In this document: positions 1 to 10,514 of the stretch, one piece after another
Layout of the letters: the number at the start of each line of letters is the position of its first letter
Position numbering within the stretch: position 1 is the stretch's first letter
NCBI GenBank assembly: GCA_025175895.1
Contig: CM045992.1
Location: 93,104,800 to 93,168,799 of the forward strand
Direction: 5' to 3'
From: Wurfbainia villosa
Taxonomy: Eukaryota > Streptophyta > Magnoliopsida > Zingiberales > Zingiberaceae
DNA length: 64,000 nucleotides
The notes under the pieces: generated by a model
Database searches by the model: none
What the model saw: the letters and a program-made list of their open reading frames with translations, nothing else
What the model was told of the DNA's origin: nothing
Made by a program: the position numbers and the translations under genes

Positions 1-15
1 GCCCCTGCACCAACA
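1..15 (-). repeat. Start of the Z 3' LTR, cut by the window edge
   Basis: The reverse complement reads TGTTGGTGCAGGGGC, the same 15 bases that open the solo LTR at 7376 and close to the start of the A LTR (reverse complement ending at 27098). Only these bases of the Z 3' LTR are in the window. Confidence 0.75.
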
Positions 16-29
16 ATCTCCCCCTTTTT
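16..29 (-). promoter_or_regulatory. Polypurine tract of Z
   Basis: On the minus strand this reads AAAAAGGGGGAGAT directly before the TGTTGG of the 3' LTR. That is the expected position and composition for the plus-strand DNA primer. The same tract precedes the LTRs of A, B1 and F, with small changes. Confidence 0.75.
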
Positions 30-787
30 GATCTATGACAAACCGATTCAAAGTTAAGAAAAAATTAAGTATAAATAAGAGTATGCATGAATAACAAGTA
101 TGAAAGAAATATGAAAGTGTGTAAACATAAGTAAGTTAGTATGAGTAAAATAGTAAGTCTGATTAAGCAAGTGTAAGTAAGTATGAATAATAAGTTTTTT
201 TTCAAATCCTCCCCCTCAAGGTTACCTCCCCCTTGACCTTAGGTGAGTTTTTGAAAAAGAAACTTATCTTTCCCCCTTAACATTTGGCCATTTAAAGAAA
301 GTTGAGTTTTAAAAAAAACTCTTTTGAGTCCTTAACTTTGGCCTCTCTTCTCCCCCTTTTGCCATATATCGAAAATACTTAGGGATAAAAAAACTTTAGA
401 AACCCATAGTAACATATGTTTGCAAGTCCAAGTATGTCCGCTTTAATTTTGAAAATAATAGTTTCAATATAAATTCAGCTAATAACATGTTCAACTCTTT
501 TTGACTTAATTGATATACAATGATCAATAAGTCTTGATTAGAGTTGATTATTTTAAATAATTATACTCCATGATTCATATATTGCACTTGATCTACATCT
601 GGAATCAGGAGTAAGGTTCTAACATCTCACACCCATCTACGTGGCTCAATACACAAACACATTGAACCTATGTGTTGTGAGATGTGTTGACTCCTTAAAT
701 CTATAGGTGCATGCTTTCTAAGGTAAACCCTAAGCTAGTTCCATATAACATGAAAAGTAAAGATAGAGTATAAGTAAGAGTTAAGTC
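30..787 (-). other. Noncoding 3' region of Z
   Basis: AT-rich sequence between the RNase H stop and the polypurine tract, with no supportable gene. It includes several C-rich runs (purine-rich on the minus strand) and an inverted repeat: ACATCTCAC at 622-630 and GTGAGATGT at 677-685. The matching region of A at 39414-39982 is clearly alignable. Confidence 0.6.
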
Positions 788-1162
788 CTACTCTACTATG
801 CACATTCCTAAACTTGCTCTAAGCAGACTAAATTCTGCTTCCGGTAAGGGTTTCATGAAAATGTCCACTAGGTTTGATTTTGACTCAACATACTCAAGTT
901 TTATATCTCCATTAGCTATGTGTTCTCGTATAAAGTCATGTTTAACTTTTATGTGTTTGGTTTTAGAGTGACAAATCGAGTTCTTAGTTAGGTTAATAGA
1001 ACTAATGTTATCAATTAAGATTTTAGTGTTACTAAAACTTAAATGAAAGTTTTGGAGAGTTTGCTTCATCCAAAGAAGTTGAGCTACACACTCACCCATT
1101 GTAACATATTCGGCTTCAGTGGTAGACAAGTTAACACAATGTTGCTTTCTACTACACCAGCT
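788..1162 (-). pseudogene. pol: Z pol, RNase H C-terminal part
   Basis: A 113-residue open stretch carries copia RNase H signatures: STTEAEY, CVAQLLWMK, DNISSINL, KHIKVKHDFIREH and the tail KPLPEAEF. RNase H removes the RNA strand during reverse transcription. The frame runs to the insertion point of solo LTR X at 1163 and continues at 3454. Compared with A, the tail reads LVDIFMKPLPE instead of LADLFTKPLPE, which suggests decay. 1158-1162 (CAGCT) is the left copy of the target duplication. Confidence 0.8.
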
Positions 1163-3448
1163 TGTTAGTTATATATGAGAGATGTCCTAAGGCAATCGTT
1201 TTATAGTTGTACCATTTATTTAATAAATGAAAATTCCCTATTTGAGTGTACATGCTATCAATTTTTTGATTGGATCTTAAACTCACTTACTGAATATCCG
1301 TAATACGATTCACAGCATGAGAGAATTTGTGATTAGATCACAATTAGTGAGTATCTCTACATGTGTAATTATGATGTATTGGAATTATCCCTAGTCGATG
1401 AATTGATGTATTCGAACACCATCAATTCTATTGAGATTAGCACGAGTTATTCTCTTTAGTTTATCTAAGCAGTTATTTCTCACTAGCTGGAGACATTGGG
1501 ATGTCTAGAGTTAACCGTGGATGCTAGTTATGGTAACTAGTTCATTGGAGTGGCTAACTGTAAGACTTCATATGATTTTCTGTATATATGGATAAGTCAA
1601 TGAATTTCTTACTGCAACTTAAGTGCGATGTTCTTTAAACTTGCGATATTCAAGTCATCTTGGTCATGAAGACTTATGCTTTGACATCTTAAGCAAGCAT
1701 CTCTGAGGAGATGTGGACCCGGGATGATTGGGTATAAGTCGAAGTGGCCGAAGGTGTTTGAATAGGATACACAGGATTCACTTATCCTTGCGAGGAGATG
1801 TATACCCTATGACCTCTCTTCGGTTTGTTACTAAAGTCTTTGGCCAAAGCATTACATGTTTAAAGTATGATACTCTTGGACACATGTGCAGTAACTAGAA
1901 TTAGGAGGATGAGGAAGTAATACTTGAGCTAGGTGTGACGTGGTCAGCCTAGTGGGGATTGACACATAGACCGTGTCCTGAACCAAGTGGGTATAAGATG
2001 TGTGAAGAGAACGGGGCACAAGTCACTATAGCTGCTGAAAGGTTTCAGAAGTTGTTCTAGGGTCAACCGTTGATTTTTCAGTTAATTGGAGATCATGATG
2101 TAGTACTAAGTGCCACTCTTGATCGTTCTATAATTAATGGTTAATTATAGACGACCAATATAAATCGGGAACCTATTTGGTCACATGCACTATGAGTGTT
2201 ATTCGAGGGATTTAAAAAGAGTTTGAGAATGAGATTCTCAGATTGAGAGAGACTTAGTTTGGTTGGACCAAACAAAGAGTGAGTATGAAATTGTTTCAGT
2301 CGCATCGGAAGCTTGGATGGGCCAAGTCTTATGAAGACATGATGGATGAACCAAATCGGTTTGGTTCTAATCCAATGGTGGAAAATAAACCAAAGTGGTT
2401 TCGTTTGTTTTAAACGAATGAACCAAAATTGGTTCGACTCGTTTTAACTTAAAATAGACCAACGCATTTTGGTTTATTTTAACTTAAGTTAATGGAGTGG
2501 GTTAATGAGTTATGGTTGTGAACCAATAACCCTTTGAGAAAAGGTTTTCGAGAAAAAGCTTTAGAGAAAAGGTCTTGAGAAAAAGTCTCTTATTGGATAA
2601 GAGATACGTTCTCTATAAATAAGGGGGTTGAGAGATAACCCGTGTTCATTCGTTGGTTTGATAGACTTAGGTTTTGGAAACCCTAGCCGTTTCTGACCTC
2701 CTTGCTCCTTGCTGCCCAACCATTGGTGTCGCCCAACCCTTTGGTGCCGCCACCTCCTTCTTGCCGTCGGCCAACCATCAGCCGACAGTAGTCCTCTGTC
2801 CATCCTCAGCCGTCGGCCAACCTCCCTTGGCCGCCAGCGACCAAGGAGCAGCCGACCACTTGTTTGGCCGACCACCTCCTCCACCAAGCTTCCCTCTTGG
2901 ATAGCTTGTGTCCTTTGCGATGAGAACATTGTTTAGTCGGCATTTGGAACTCTGACAGTGACCTCTTTGCCGAGGATTGGATCTCCGATAATCCTCTTTG
3001 GTGGAGGATCAAAGTTTCATCAATCGGTTGACGAAAATCACTTTCGAGAAGCGAGTTCACGAAACTCATTTTTTGAATCGAATTGTGATCGTCTCTCGGA
3101 TCACAATGTCTTCGATACGAGCCTAGTATCTCGTGTGAATACGGGGCTCATAGCTTGTTGAAACTATCTCGATGATACTTGACGTGGATACGGATAGAGG
3201 CGAAACTTATGAGGGTCACTAAAGTTGATGTCATTTCTACTTCAGATAATTCGTCAAGTATACCTAGAATAGTTTTCTTTTATTGCAAAATTTGAAATGA
3301 CGATTATGTCTACACTTGTTGTATCCTGTATGCATGTGGTGTGTGTATTGTAATAAGTTAGTTATTACTTGTTTTTTGCTTCCACTATGTGTATATTTAT
3401 AAAACGTGTTCGAACACACACGCACGTCGGTGCTGGGGAAACCCAACA
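1163..3448. mobile_element. Solo LTR X (about 2.3 kb) with 5-bp TSD
   Basis: The segment starts TGTTAG and ends CCCAACA, is flanked by CAGCT on both sides (1158-1162 and 3449-3453), and splits the RNase H frame of Z, which joins cleanly when it is removed. No primer site, polypurine tract or second LTR is seen inside, so it is best read as a solo LTR left by LTR-LTR recombination. A TATA-like CTATAAATA at 2613-2621 suggests plus-strand orientation and transcription. Short open frames at 2561-3161 do not resemble known proteins. The superfamily is not determined. Confidence 0.8.
2613..2621 (+). promoter_or_regulatory. TATA-like box of solo LTR X
   Basis: CTATAAATA lies about 1.45 kb into the LTR in a moderately GC-rich context, followed by a GGGGG run. 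This fits the U3/R promoter of a long plant LTR, but no transcript evidence is available. Confidence 0.45.
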
Positions 3449-3453
3449 CAGCT

Positions 3454-4440
3454 AACTAGACTCAAGCCTAGGAGTTGGCAACATCTACTCGTGCTCTTCT
3501 TATCGAATTTACTACCAACATAATTCGAGTCAAAGTAGTCGATTAGTTCGAACTCGCTCGATCTAGGGTACCAAATTCCTACATTTAGTGTTCCTTTTAG
3601 GTATCTAAAAATTCGTTTGACTATCGTTAGGTGTGATTCCTTAGTGCAAGATTGAAATCTTGCACACATACTTATTGTGAAGAGTATATCTTGTCGACTC
3701 ACAGTTAAATATAGAAGGCTACCTACTGCGCTCCTATAGTATTTTAAATCTATCGATTTTTTCCTTCTAAGTCTTGTCCTATATTTACATTGGTAGTCAT
3801 TGGTGTATTAATTTCCTTAGCGTTTTGCATTCCAAATTTACTAATTAGTTCCTTGGCGTATTTTCATTGATGTAAATAAATTCCTTCTCTAGCTTGTTTG
3901 ATTTGTAACACTAAGAAAAAGGTAAGTTCTCCTACTAAGTTCATTTCAAATTCACTTTCCATTACTGAAATGAACTCATTTAATAATTGTGTGTTGGTTG
4001 TTCCAAAAATTATGTCATCCATGTAAATTTGTATAATGAAGATTTCTTTTCCTATGGATTTTACAAAAAGGGTTGGGTTAACTAAACCTTGATTAAATCC
4101 CTTAGACTTAAGGTAGATTGAAAGCCTATTATACCAAGCTCTAGGAGCTTGCTTTAATCCATATAAGGGTTTTCTAAGTTTGAAGACATGGTTAGGTTTG
4201 TCTAGACTTTCAAACCCAGGTGGTTGACTAACATAAACTTATTCCTTAATAAATCCATTCAAAAATGTTGACTTAACATCCATTTGAAATAATTTGAAGC
4301 CTCGATGCGCAACGTAGGCTAGTAACATTCTAATTGATTCAAGTCTAGCTACGAGTACATATGTTTCATCATAGTCTAACCCTTAAATTTGACTGAACCC
4401 TTTAGCAACTAACCTAGCTTTATTCTTAATTACTTCTCCT
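3454..4440 (-). pseudogene. pol: Z pol, RNase H N-terminal part and reverse transcriptase
   Basis: On the minus strand this holds the copia RT C-terminal half and the RNase H start. At about 4010-4035 it encodes IYMDDIIFG, the RT catalytic box. Near 3940 is ESEFEMNLVGEL, and at 3397-3702 is a stretch with KRIFRYLKGTLNVGIWYP. Near 4150 the complement encodes YGLKQAPRAWY. Stops at several points (for example near 3745-3780 and 3870) show it is dead. It is interrupted on its 3' side by solo LTR X and is homologous to 40400-41340 of element A. Confidence 0.8.
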
Positions 4441-4982
4441 TTGTTATCAAGTTTTTTTCGAAACACGCACCTTGTTCCAATGATTGTTTTTCCTTGAGGT
4501 GGGGGTATAATTCCCAGATTTGACTTCTAGTAAATTGAGCTAACTCTTCTTGCATAGCTATAATCCAATCGGGATCAAGAAGAGCTTGTTCAATTATTTT
4601 AGGTTCAATTTTAGAGATGAGTGAGATTTGACTTAGGATCCTATAAACCACTCTAGTTCGAACCCCTAAATTAGGATCACCTATTACTTGATCAATAGGA
4701 TGGTTTGCTTGTAACCTAGATTGATTTGGGTTAGGATCTATACTAGATTTGTTTTTTGAGTTAGGTTCAGGTCTATTTTCAATTTGTTCATTAATTAATT
4801 CTACTTCGAGTTTTATAGTTTTGTTTTTTTTCATCAAATACTACATTGATTGTTTCTTCTATTTTTAGGGTTTCATTGTTATATACCATATATGCTTTAC
4901 TAGTGGTTGAGTATCCTAGAAAAGTTCCAGTACTAGTTTTAGAGGTGAATTTTCCTAAGTAATCTTTAGTGTTTAATATGTG
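4430..4982 (-). pseudogene. pol: Z pol, integrase C-terminal part, linker and RT N-terminus
   Basis: The open stretch at 4791-5006 reads HILNTKDYLGKFTSKTSTG, the conserved end of copia integrase; its first residues come from the inserted LTR, not from the gene. The stretch at 4430-4837 covers the acidic, proline-rich linker and the RT start (DPDWIIAMQEELAQF, then QIWELYP). The frame shifts near 4830. Integrase is broken at 4983 by element B0, with ATGTG at 4978-4982 as the likely left target duplication. The right copy lies outside the window. Confidence 0.8.
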
Positions 4983-4994
4983 TGTTGGTGTAAT
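4983..4994 (+). repeat. First 12 bases of the B0 5' LTR
   Basis: TGTTGGTGTAAT matches the start of other B-family LTRs (TGTTGGTGCAAT at 14015). It continues at 6506 after the Athila-type solo LTR is removed, with GTAAT duplicated. Confidence 0.75.
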
Positions 4995-6500
4995 TGATGT
5001 GAGCAAAACATATAGGGTTTTAGGAGTAGTTTTCGCTCACATCTCATTACATTTTATGTTAATTTCATGCATATGTCACTTTATTTTGCATGCATTTTCT
5101 ATTTTCTAGTTCGGAGATTTGCTCTTTGTACTTTTGTGTGTAGGATAGCATTTCATGGGAAACGATGCATTTTTGGAGCAAAAATGGAGCAATTTATGGA
5201 GCATGGACCTTAGGGAACATGCACTGGCTATGTCCCATGACTTGGGCATGTTTTCGAAGCGAAACAGATCAAAACAGAGGCTCCAGGAAAAGACACGGCT
5301 AGGCTGTGTGAAAATACACGGTCGTGCTTTTTTTCCAGCTCAATTTCCAACCGAGATTTCATCTGTTTTCTAGCCTTGCACATGGCCAGGCCGTGTGAAA
5401 TTCACACGGCTATATGGCGGCGCTGCGAATTCAAGGAAATAGGGTTTTTCAAGCATTTATGGAATGCCGAAGCCGCCTCTATATATAGGAAACTCATCCA
5501 AGAGGCGGGGGATCATGAGGCAGCCGCCCTAGGGCTCCCAAACCCTAGGAGGGAGGCACGACGGCTAGGACAACACACCGAAGCACTAAAAAGCTTTGGG
5601 AACTTGCAAGGGGGAGGGAGAACGCCGCCAGAGGTCCATGCTTTGCACTTCAACGCCAGAGAGAAGACCACGAAAGCATTGTAATCCCTTGTTCCTATGC
5701 TCTATTTCCGATGTATTCAAATATGTACATGCTTTGTGATTCCTCCCTTATATACATGGAGTAGTTCCTTCGATTCTAGGATTAGGGAGTAGCTTGTGTG
5801 CACATTACATGTTGGTTCATGTTAAATTCTATCTTTGAGTTTAATTTGGCAATTGGAAGTTGTTTATACTATATCTATGCGTGTTTGGTTTTCTACCTAC
5901 TGTGCTTAGGCGATACGAGGGATGACAACCCTCGTATCTTATATTTAGGGGATTTTATACAAGGAACCTAAGGGTAAACCTGATCTCCTATAATCGTGGG
6001 TAGAAGGATGCGATGAAACCGGAAAGAGTTCATCATAGGGATTGATTTGGCATCCTCGTACTGTCTATCCTGTCCTTTTAAGGAGGAGATAGCTCTCAGT
6101 AGATGCGGTGGCTCATCGGGAGAGTGTATGATGTCCCTTCCACAAAACCATAGCTAAACGTCTAGACAATGCCAGTTGATAGTATTATTTTATGACACAC
6201 AAGTGAAACCAAAGTCCTAGAATCACATTTGAAGACCTTGGCATGCTCCCTTCTTCCTCCATGTGACACCGTATAGAGTATAGTCCACCGACAGCCCTCA
6301 CAAATCGAAACCTCTTAGAGTTTACTTTCGAACAATTTCAACCACTGAACATATCAATATTCGAATCCCAGTCCCTATGGGATCGATAATCTTTTATTAC
6401 TTGATGACATCCATGCACTTGCAAGCATTGAGCTTGAGCGCGCGCTTCGAGTCCTCGACGACCTCCATCGTGAGATTTGAGGTCGTGTTCGTGTGCGTCA
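4995..6500 (+). mobile_element. Athila-type solo LTR with perfect 5-bp TSD
   Basis: Starts TGATGTGAGCAAAACATA and ends TTCGTGTGCGTCA. It is flanked by GTAAT at 4990-4994 and 6501-6505. The same LTR, in reverse orientation, bounds element H (46553-47947 and 52313-53699) and G (62139-63508); in H it sits next to a primer site typical of Athila/Tat gypsy elements. A TATA-like CTATATATAGG is at about 5479-5489. Short open frames at 5155-5684 are LTR sequence, not genes. It contains CACGGCC..GGCCGTGTG type inverted motifs near 5296 and 5386. Confidence 0.88.
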
Positions 6501-6505
6501 GTAAT

Positions 6506-7375
6506 CAGCCCAACTCACGATTGACCAGACTCGAGTAGTATTTTGATGTTTGATGATGAGTTGATCATTGTTTGACAATGGGTTGAATATATGATTGACA
6601 TGGGGTTGACCATATGATGGAGAAGTCCAAGTGGGATACTTGGCATGGAAAGTCCAACCATGAGTCTTAGCAATGGTAAAGTCCAAGTCTTGAGTATTTG
6701 GCATGGAAAGTCCAAGCATGGGTCTTGGCAATGGTAAAGTTCAAGTTTTGAGTACTTGGCATGGAAAGTCCAAGCATGGGTCTTGGCAAGAGAAAGTCCA
6801 AGATTGAGTCTAGGCAATTAGAAAGTCCAACATGGGTTGGTAAGGAAAGTCCAAGGGTATAGTCTTAGCCACGTAAGTCCAAGTGTATAGTCTTGGCGGT
6901 GAAATTCCAAGTCATGGGTACTTAGCATTTGGGAAGTCCAAGGTTTGATATTGGTGGCGTAAAGTCCAAGGGTGGAGTCTTGGTAGCATAAGTCCAATGG
7001 TTGGTGGCGTAAAGTCCAAGCATGTGTCTTGGCAGTGTAAGACCAATGTGCCTTAGCGGTGTAGATCAGCTTAGCATGACAATAGTCGTTGGAAGCACTT
7101 GAAGGCTAGCATATGGATGAACAAGTCATAGATGACTTGGAGGGATTCGATAGGCATGAGGCTGATGCAGGTGGCTAGAAGGCTTAGGTTTAGGCTAAGG
7201 GAGGTCTAACAAGTATGAGGAGATCATACTTGGGATAAATCTCATGGTTGAGGTGTAGCAATCGATTGGGGTTATGGACCAATCGACTGGTCAAGTGTTT
7301 GACACTTGGCAGCCGAGTCGACACTGAGCAGTCGACTGGGATTATGATCAGTCGACTGCCGGGAGTCGACTAGTG
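6506..7375 (+). repeat. B0 5' LTR, U3 part with degenerate minisatellite
   Basis: Homologous to the first 0.85 kb of the B1 LTRs. From about 6610 to 7045 it consists of degenerate units of about 28-32 bp around GGCATGGAAAGTCCAAGCAT and variants. From about 7260 it carries repeats of the palindrome CAGTCGACTG (for example 7329-7338 and 7349-7358). It is cut at 7376 by a solo LTR of the A/Z family. Confidence 0.75.
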
Positions 7376-8430
7376 TGTTGGTGCAGGGGCACTAGATAAT
7401 CGAACCTGTGTTTTGATTATGGCAAAGACACAAAGGTAAGTTTACATCGTTATCTCATGAGCTAAATCGAGTGTGCAGAAAAGTACTAAAGCTAGAGCTG
7501 AAGGCTAGCGACACCCGGAGGAAGCTGCGGTGGTCGGGCGACACTCGAGTGACTTCGGAGGGAGCCGAAGGAATCGAGTGGAAGGCCGGAAGCGAAAGCG
7601 TCACAGTAAGAATCGAGGTAAGCTCGTGTGAGTGAGAGATGGTAAGGTCGTGTCCTCTATACGGGGACGACCTTAGGCGGCGATCCGACTAAAACTTCTT
7701 GTGGAAGGTCTAGGTCGAGATCGGACGGTTAGAAACCGTCGTATTTATCATTTTCCGAGCTAACCTCTCAATACGATCACGGACATGGAGCGCCGATCGA
7801 TGATGCCCATTAGTCGACTGATGGGAGGCATCAGTCGACTGATGGTGATGACTCAGCCTTTGCGCTAGGTCAAAACGGATAACGTTTGACGCGGCCACTT
7901 CGCGATAAAATTTGGAAAACTTCGTGATCCGTTCCAAAAAAAAGGGAGACATATTCAGAGCCCAAAGTCTATAAAAGGAGGAGGATTCCAACTCCAAAGG
8001 ATATCAAGTTTATTCATCAAGTGCTCCTACAACGCCAACGCTCCAACACCGTCATAACGCCAACGCGACGACAAGTTCCGATCTTCTTCGTCGGCAGCAG
8101 TAGCAAGTAACATATTTTGATATTGTATTCTTTATTTTTATTCATAACGAGGTGAGGTAGGCTTGTTGCCTCATCCTCATAATTTTGGTTTTGTGATCGT
8201 TGTCTCCTACCTCCAACGAGGAGGAGACGTTATAGTGATTTGCCCTCCGTACGCGGTCTAGGACCGATAGGGCCTTGGAGTAGCAACCGCTGGGTTGTGA
8301 ACCAAGTAAAATAAACGTGTCGCTTTATTTTCCGCTGTGTTTACTCATTTAATTGTCTACTCGAACGAAACATCGAAAAGTTTTACGATCGCTATTCACC
8401 CCCCCTCTAGCGACGCTTCTCGATCCAACA
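7376..8430 (+). mobile_element. Solo LTR of the A/Z copia family
   Basis: Starts TGTTGGTGCAGGGGC and ends CGATCCAACA (1055 bp). It aligns in reverse complement with the 3' LTR of A at 25991-27098 and starts like the Z LTR. It contains a TATA box at 7969-7977 and, near its end, the CTATTCACCCCCCCTCTAG motif shared with B-family LTRs. It lies within the B0 LTR, but the flanks (TAGTG left, ATTGG right) do not form a target duplication. Comparison with 16915-16945 suggests that a few target bases were lost. Confidence 0.72.
7969..7977 (+). promoter_or_regulatory. TATA box of the A-family LTR
   Basis: CTATAAAAG followed by GAGGAGG. The reverse-strand counterpart in the A 3' LTR is near 26492. The position, about 600 bp into the LTR, fits a U3 promoter. 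Confidence 0.5.
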
Positions 8431-8901
8431 ATTGGCCATGAAGCGCAATGATCGTATTGCAGGTTTTGGTCATGAAGGCAGAATTCTCGGTAGCCAACTG
8501 AGCAGTTGGCTACGGGCTTGTGCAGTCGACTACTAGGAATGGCAGTTGACTACTAGTGTATATGTTAGCTAGAATGCCGACGTTGATTAAGTCGTTGTGA
8601 GACAACGATTATAGGGGCAGTCGACTGGGGCCTTTTGGCAATCGATTGCTAGGTAGAAATTAGCCCGAGTTGCAGCTTTAAAAGGAGCTCGAAGGGGAGA
8701 TTTTTGGCCTTGGTTCTTAGGGTGATTTGGAGCAATTTATTAGTGCAATTCAGGGTCTTCAAGTGCATCCCAAGCAACTAAACAAGAAAATATTCAAAAG
8801 ATCTCTTGTAAAGTTTTCTTTACATCATTTGTTGTATTTCATTTGTAATTGCTTGTATTTTCGTTGTATTACTTTTGTAATCCCTTGTAAGAGGTTTTCT
8901 C
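8431..8901 (+). repeat. B0 5' LTR, middle piece
   Basis: Continues the B-family LTR: palindrome-rich part, a TTTAAAAGGAGC promoter-like stretch near 8678, then the TTGTAAAGTTTTCTTTACAT block also seen near 10083 and 15190. It ends at the target duplication TTCTC (8897-8901) where B1 inserted, and continues at 15550. Confidence 0.7.
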
Positions 8902-10444
8902 TGTTGGTACAATCGACCCAGGTCATAATTGACCAGACTCGAGTTGGACTCGAGTAGTGTTTTGATGTTTGACATTGATGTTTGACAAAATGTATGACAA
9001 TGTGATTGTCATGGGAAAGTCCAAGTCATGGGTACTTGACATGGAAAGTCCAAGCATGAGTCTTGGCAATGGTAAAGTCCAAGTCTTGAGTATTTGGCAT
9101 GGAAAGTCCAAGCATGAGTCTTGGCAAGGGAAAGTCCAAGCTTGAGTCTTGACAATTGGAAAGTCCAACATGGGTTGGCAAGGAAAGTCCAAGTCATGGG
9201 TACATGAAAATTGGAAAGTCCAAGGGTTGATATTGGCAGCGTAAAGTCTAAGCGGGAGTCTTGGTAGCATAAGTCCAATGGTTTGACGTCATAAAGTCCA
9301 AGTGTGAGTCTTGGCAGCATATGCCCAAATGTGCCTTAGTGGTATAGATCAGCTTAGCATGACAATAGCCGTTGGAAGCACCTGAAGGCTAGCGTATGAA
9401 TGAACAAGTCATGGATGACTTAGAGGGATCCTATAGGCGTGAGGCTGACGGAGGTGGCTAATAGGCTTAGGTCTAGGCTAAGGGTTGTCTAGCAAGTATG
9501 AGGGTATCATACTTGTTTGAGGTTTATTAGTTGACTAGGGTTATAGACCAGTCGACTGGTTAAGTATTTTGACACTTAACAGTCGATTAGACTTATATCA
9601 GTTCATTAGGACTATGAGTAGTCAACTGACATTCGATTGCGGCAAATGACCTTAACAGTCGATTGCCAGCATTGCACAGTCAACTGATGGCCTGAGCAGT
9701 CGATTGCTATGGCTGACAGTTGACTGATGGTTGATGTCACGGACATAGAAGGTTCCAGAGTCGACTGTTAGGGTTTGACAATCGAGTGGAGGCATGATCA
9801 GTCGATTGATGGGTATGATCAGTCGACTGATGGTCTATCCGTTGAAACTTGTCCGACATGGATTAAGTCGTTGTCTTACAATGGCTACAGGAGCAACCAA
9901 CTGATGGTCTCGAGCAGTTGATTGCTAGGTAGAATCCAGCCTGAATGCAGGTTATAAAAGTAGCTCGTGGAAAAGGATTTGGCCAAGGCTCTTTGAGGAA
10001 ATTTAGAGGAGATTTGCTGCTACAATCTAGACCTTCAAGGCTCTTCTCAAGCAACCAAAAGCAAGCACTCAAGTTCACATTGTGTAAAGTTTTCTTTACT
10101 TGTATTTGTGTAGTTTACTTGTATTAGCTTGTATTTGTTTCTTATTGTTGTAAGAACTATGGTAAGAGGTTTCCTCCACCTCCAGATTTTTTCGAGAAGG
10201 AGTGTATTGATTATTAGTGGTGTTTGACATCACTAGAGCTCATTTGAGCTTAACCTGTCGAGTAGGAACCTTAAGGTTTCAAACCACGTTATATCTTGCG
10301 TATTGTTGCTTGTGTTGTGTGTTTGTTTTTGTTATTATATATTCCACTACATACACTAACACTTGTAGCAAACACACGAACGATTTCCATCTTCGTCAAC
10401 GTAAATGCTATTCACCCCCCTCTAGCTACTGTCAATTCCCAACA
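8902..10444 (+). repeat. B1 5' LTR
   Basis: Starts TGTTGGTACAATCGACCC and ends CAATTCCCAACA. Layout: minisatellite of AAAGTCCAAG units (about 9007-9310), block with many CAGTCGACTG-like palindromes (about 9530-9930), TATA box at 9952-9960, then the transcribed R/U5-like part with TATTCACCCCCCTCTAG just before the end. It pairs with 14015-15544. Confidence 0.88.
9952..9960 (+). promoter_or_regulatory. TATA box of the B1 5' LTR
   Basis: TTATAAAAG directly follows the palindrome-rich block. The 3' LTR has the same box at 15060-15068, and C, D and F have ATTTATAACC-like complements on the opposite strand. Likely start of element transcription. Confidence 0.55.
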
Positions 10445-10460
10445 AGTGATATCAGAGCGA
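10445..10460 (+). promoter_or_regulatory. B1 primer binding site (initiator tRNA-Met type)
   Basis: AGTGATATCAGAGCGA follows the LTR end directly. It differs by one base from the copia primer site core TGGTATCAGAGC, complementary to the 3' end of initiator tRNA-Met. Confidence 0.8.
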
Positions 10461-10514
10461 GGTCACTCTTCAAGGTTTAACAACTAAGGGAGAGCGCTAG
10501 AGGGAAGAAGAAAG

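Larger units (their letters stand above)
1..4982 (-). mobile_element. Element Z: 3' part of a SIRE-like copia retrotransposon
   Basis: Read on the minus strand this is the 3' part of a Ty1/copia element: integrase C-terminal region, reverse transcriptase, RNase H, a noncoding tail, polypurine tract and the first bases of the 3' LTR at the window edge. The order IN-RT-RNase H is that of copia. The RNase H wording (STTEAEY followed by CVAQLLWMK) suggests the SIRE/Maximus lineage. It is interrupted by solo LTR X at 1163-3448 and ends where element B0 broke the integrase at 4983. It is the same family as element A at 25991-56910. The 5' half lies outside the window, beyond B0. Confidence 0.85.

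Noticed and set aside
2561..3161. Short open frames on both strands inside solo LTR X
   Set aside because: Overlapping in both directions, no known motif, and they lie downstream of a TATA-like box in an LTR, where untranslated leader is expected.
5155..5684. Two plus-strand open frames of 72 and 102 residues
   Set aside because: They fall in the Athila-type solo LTR. Matching LTRs at 47460-47700 and 63000-63300 do not keep these frames.
6498..6817. Minus-strand frames with repeated WTFHAKY or LDFPCQ words
   Set aside because: Translations of the LTR minisatellite. The same peptides appear in every B-family LTR in several frames and have no gene structure around them.
9530..9930. Palindromic repeats considered as a CRISPR array or integron-type sites
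   Set aside because: Spacing is irregular, units are only 10 bp, and the context is a plant LTR. There are no cas or integrase genes.
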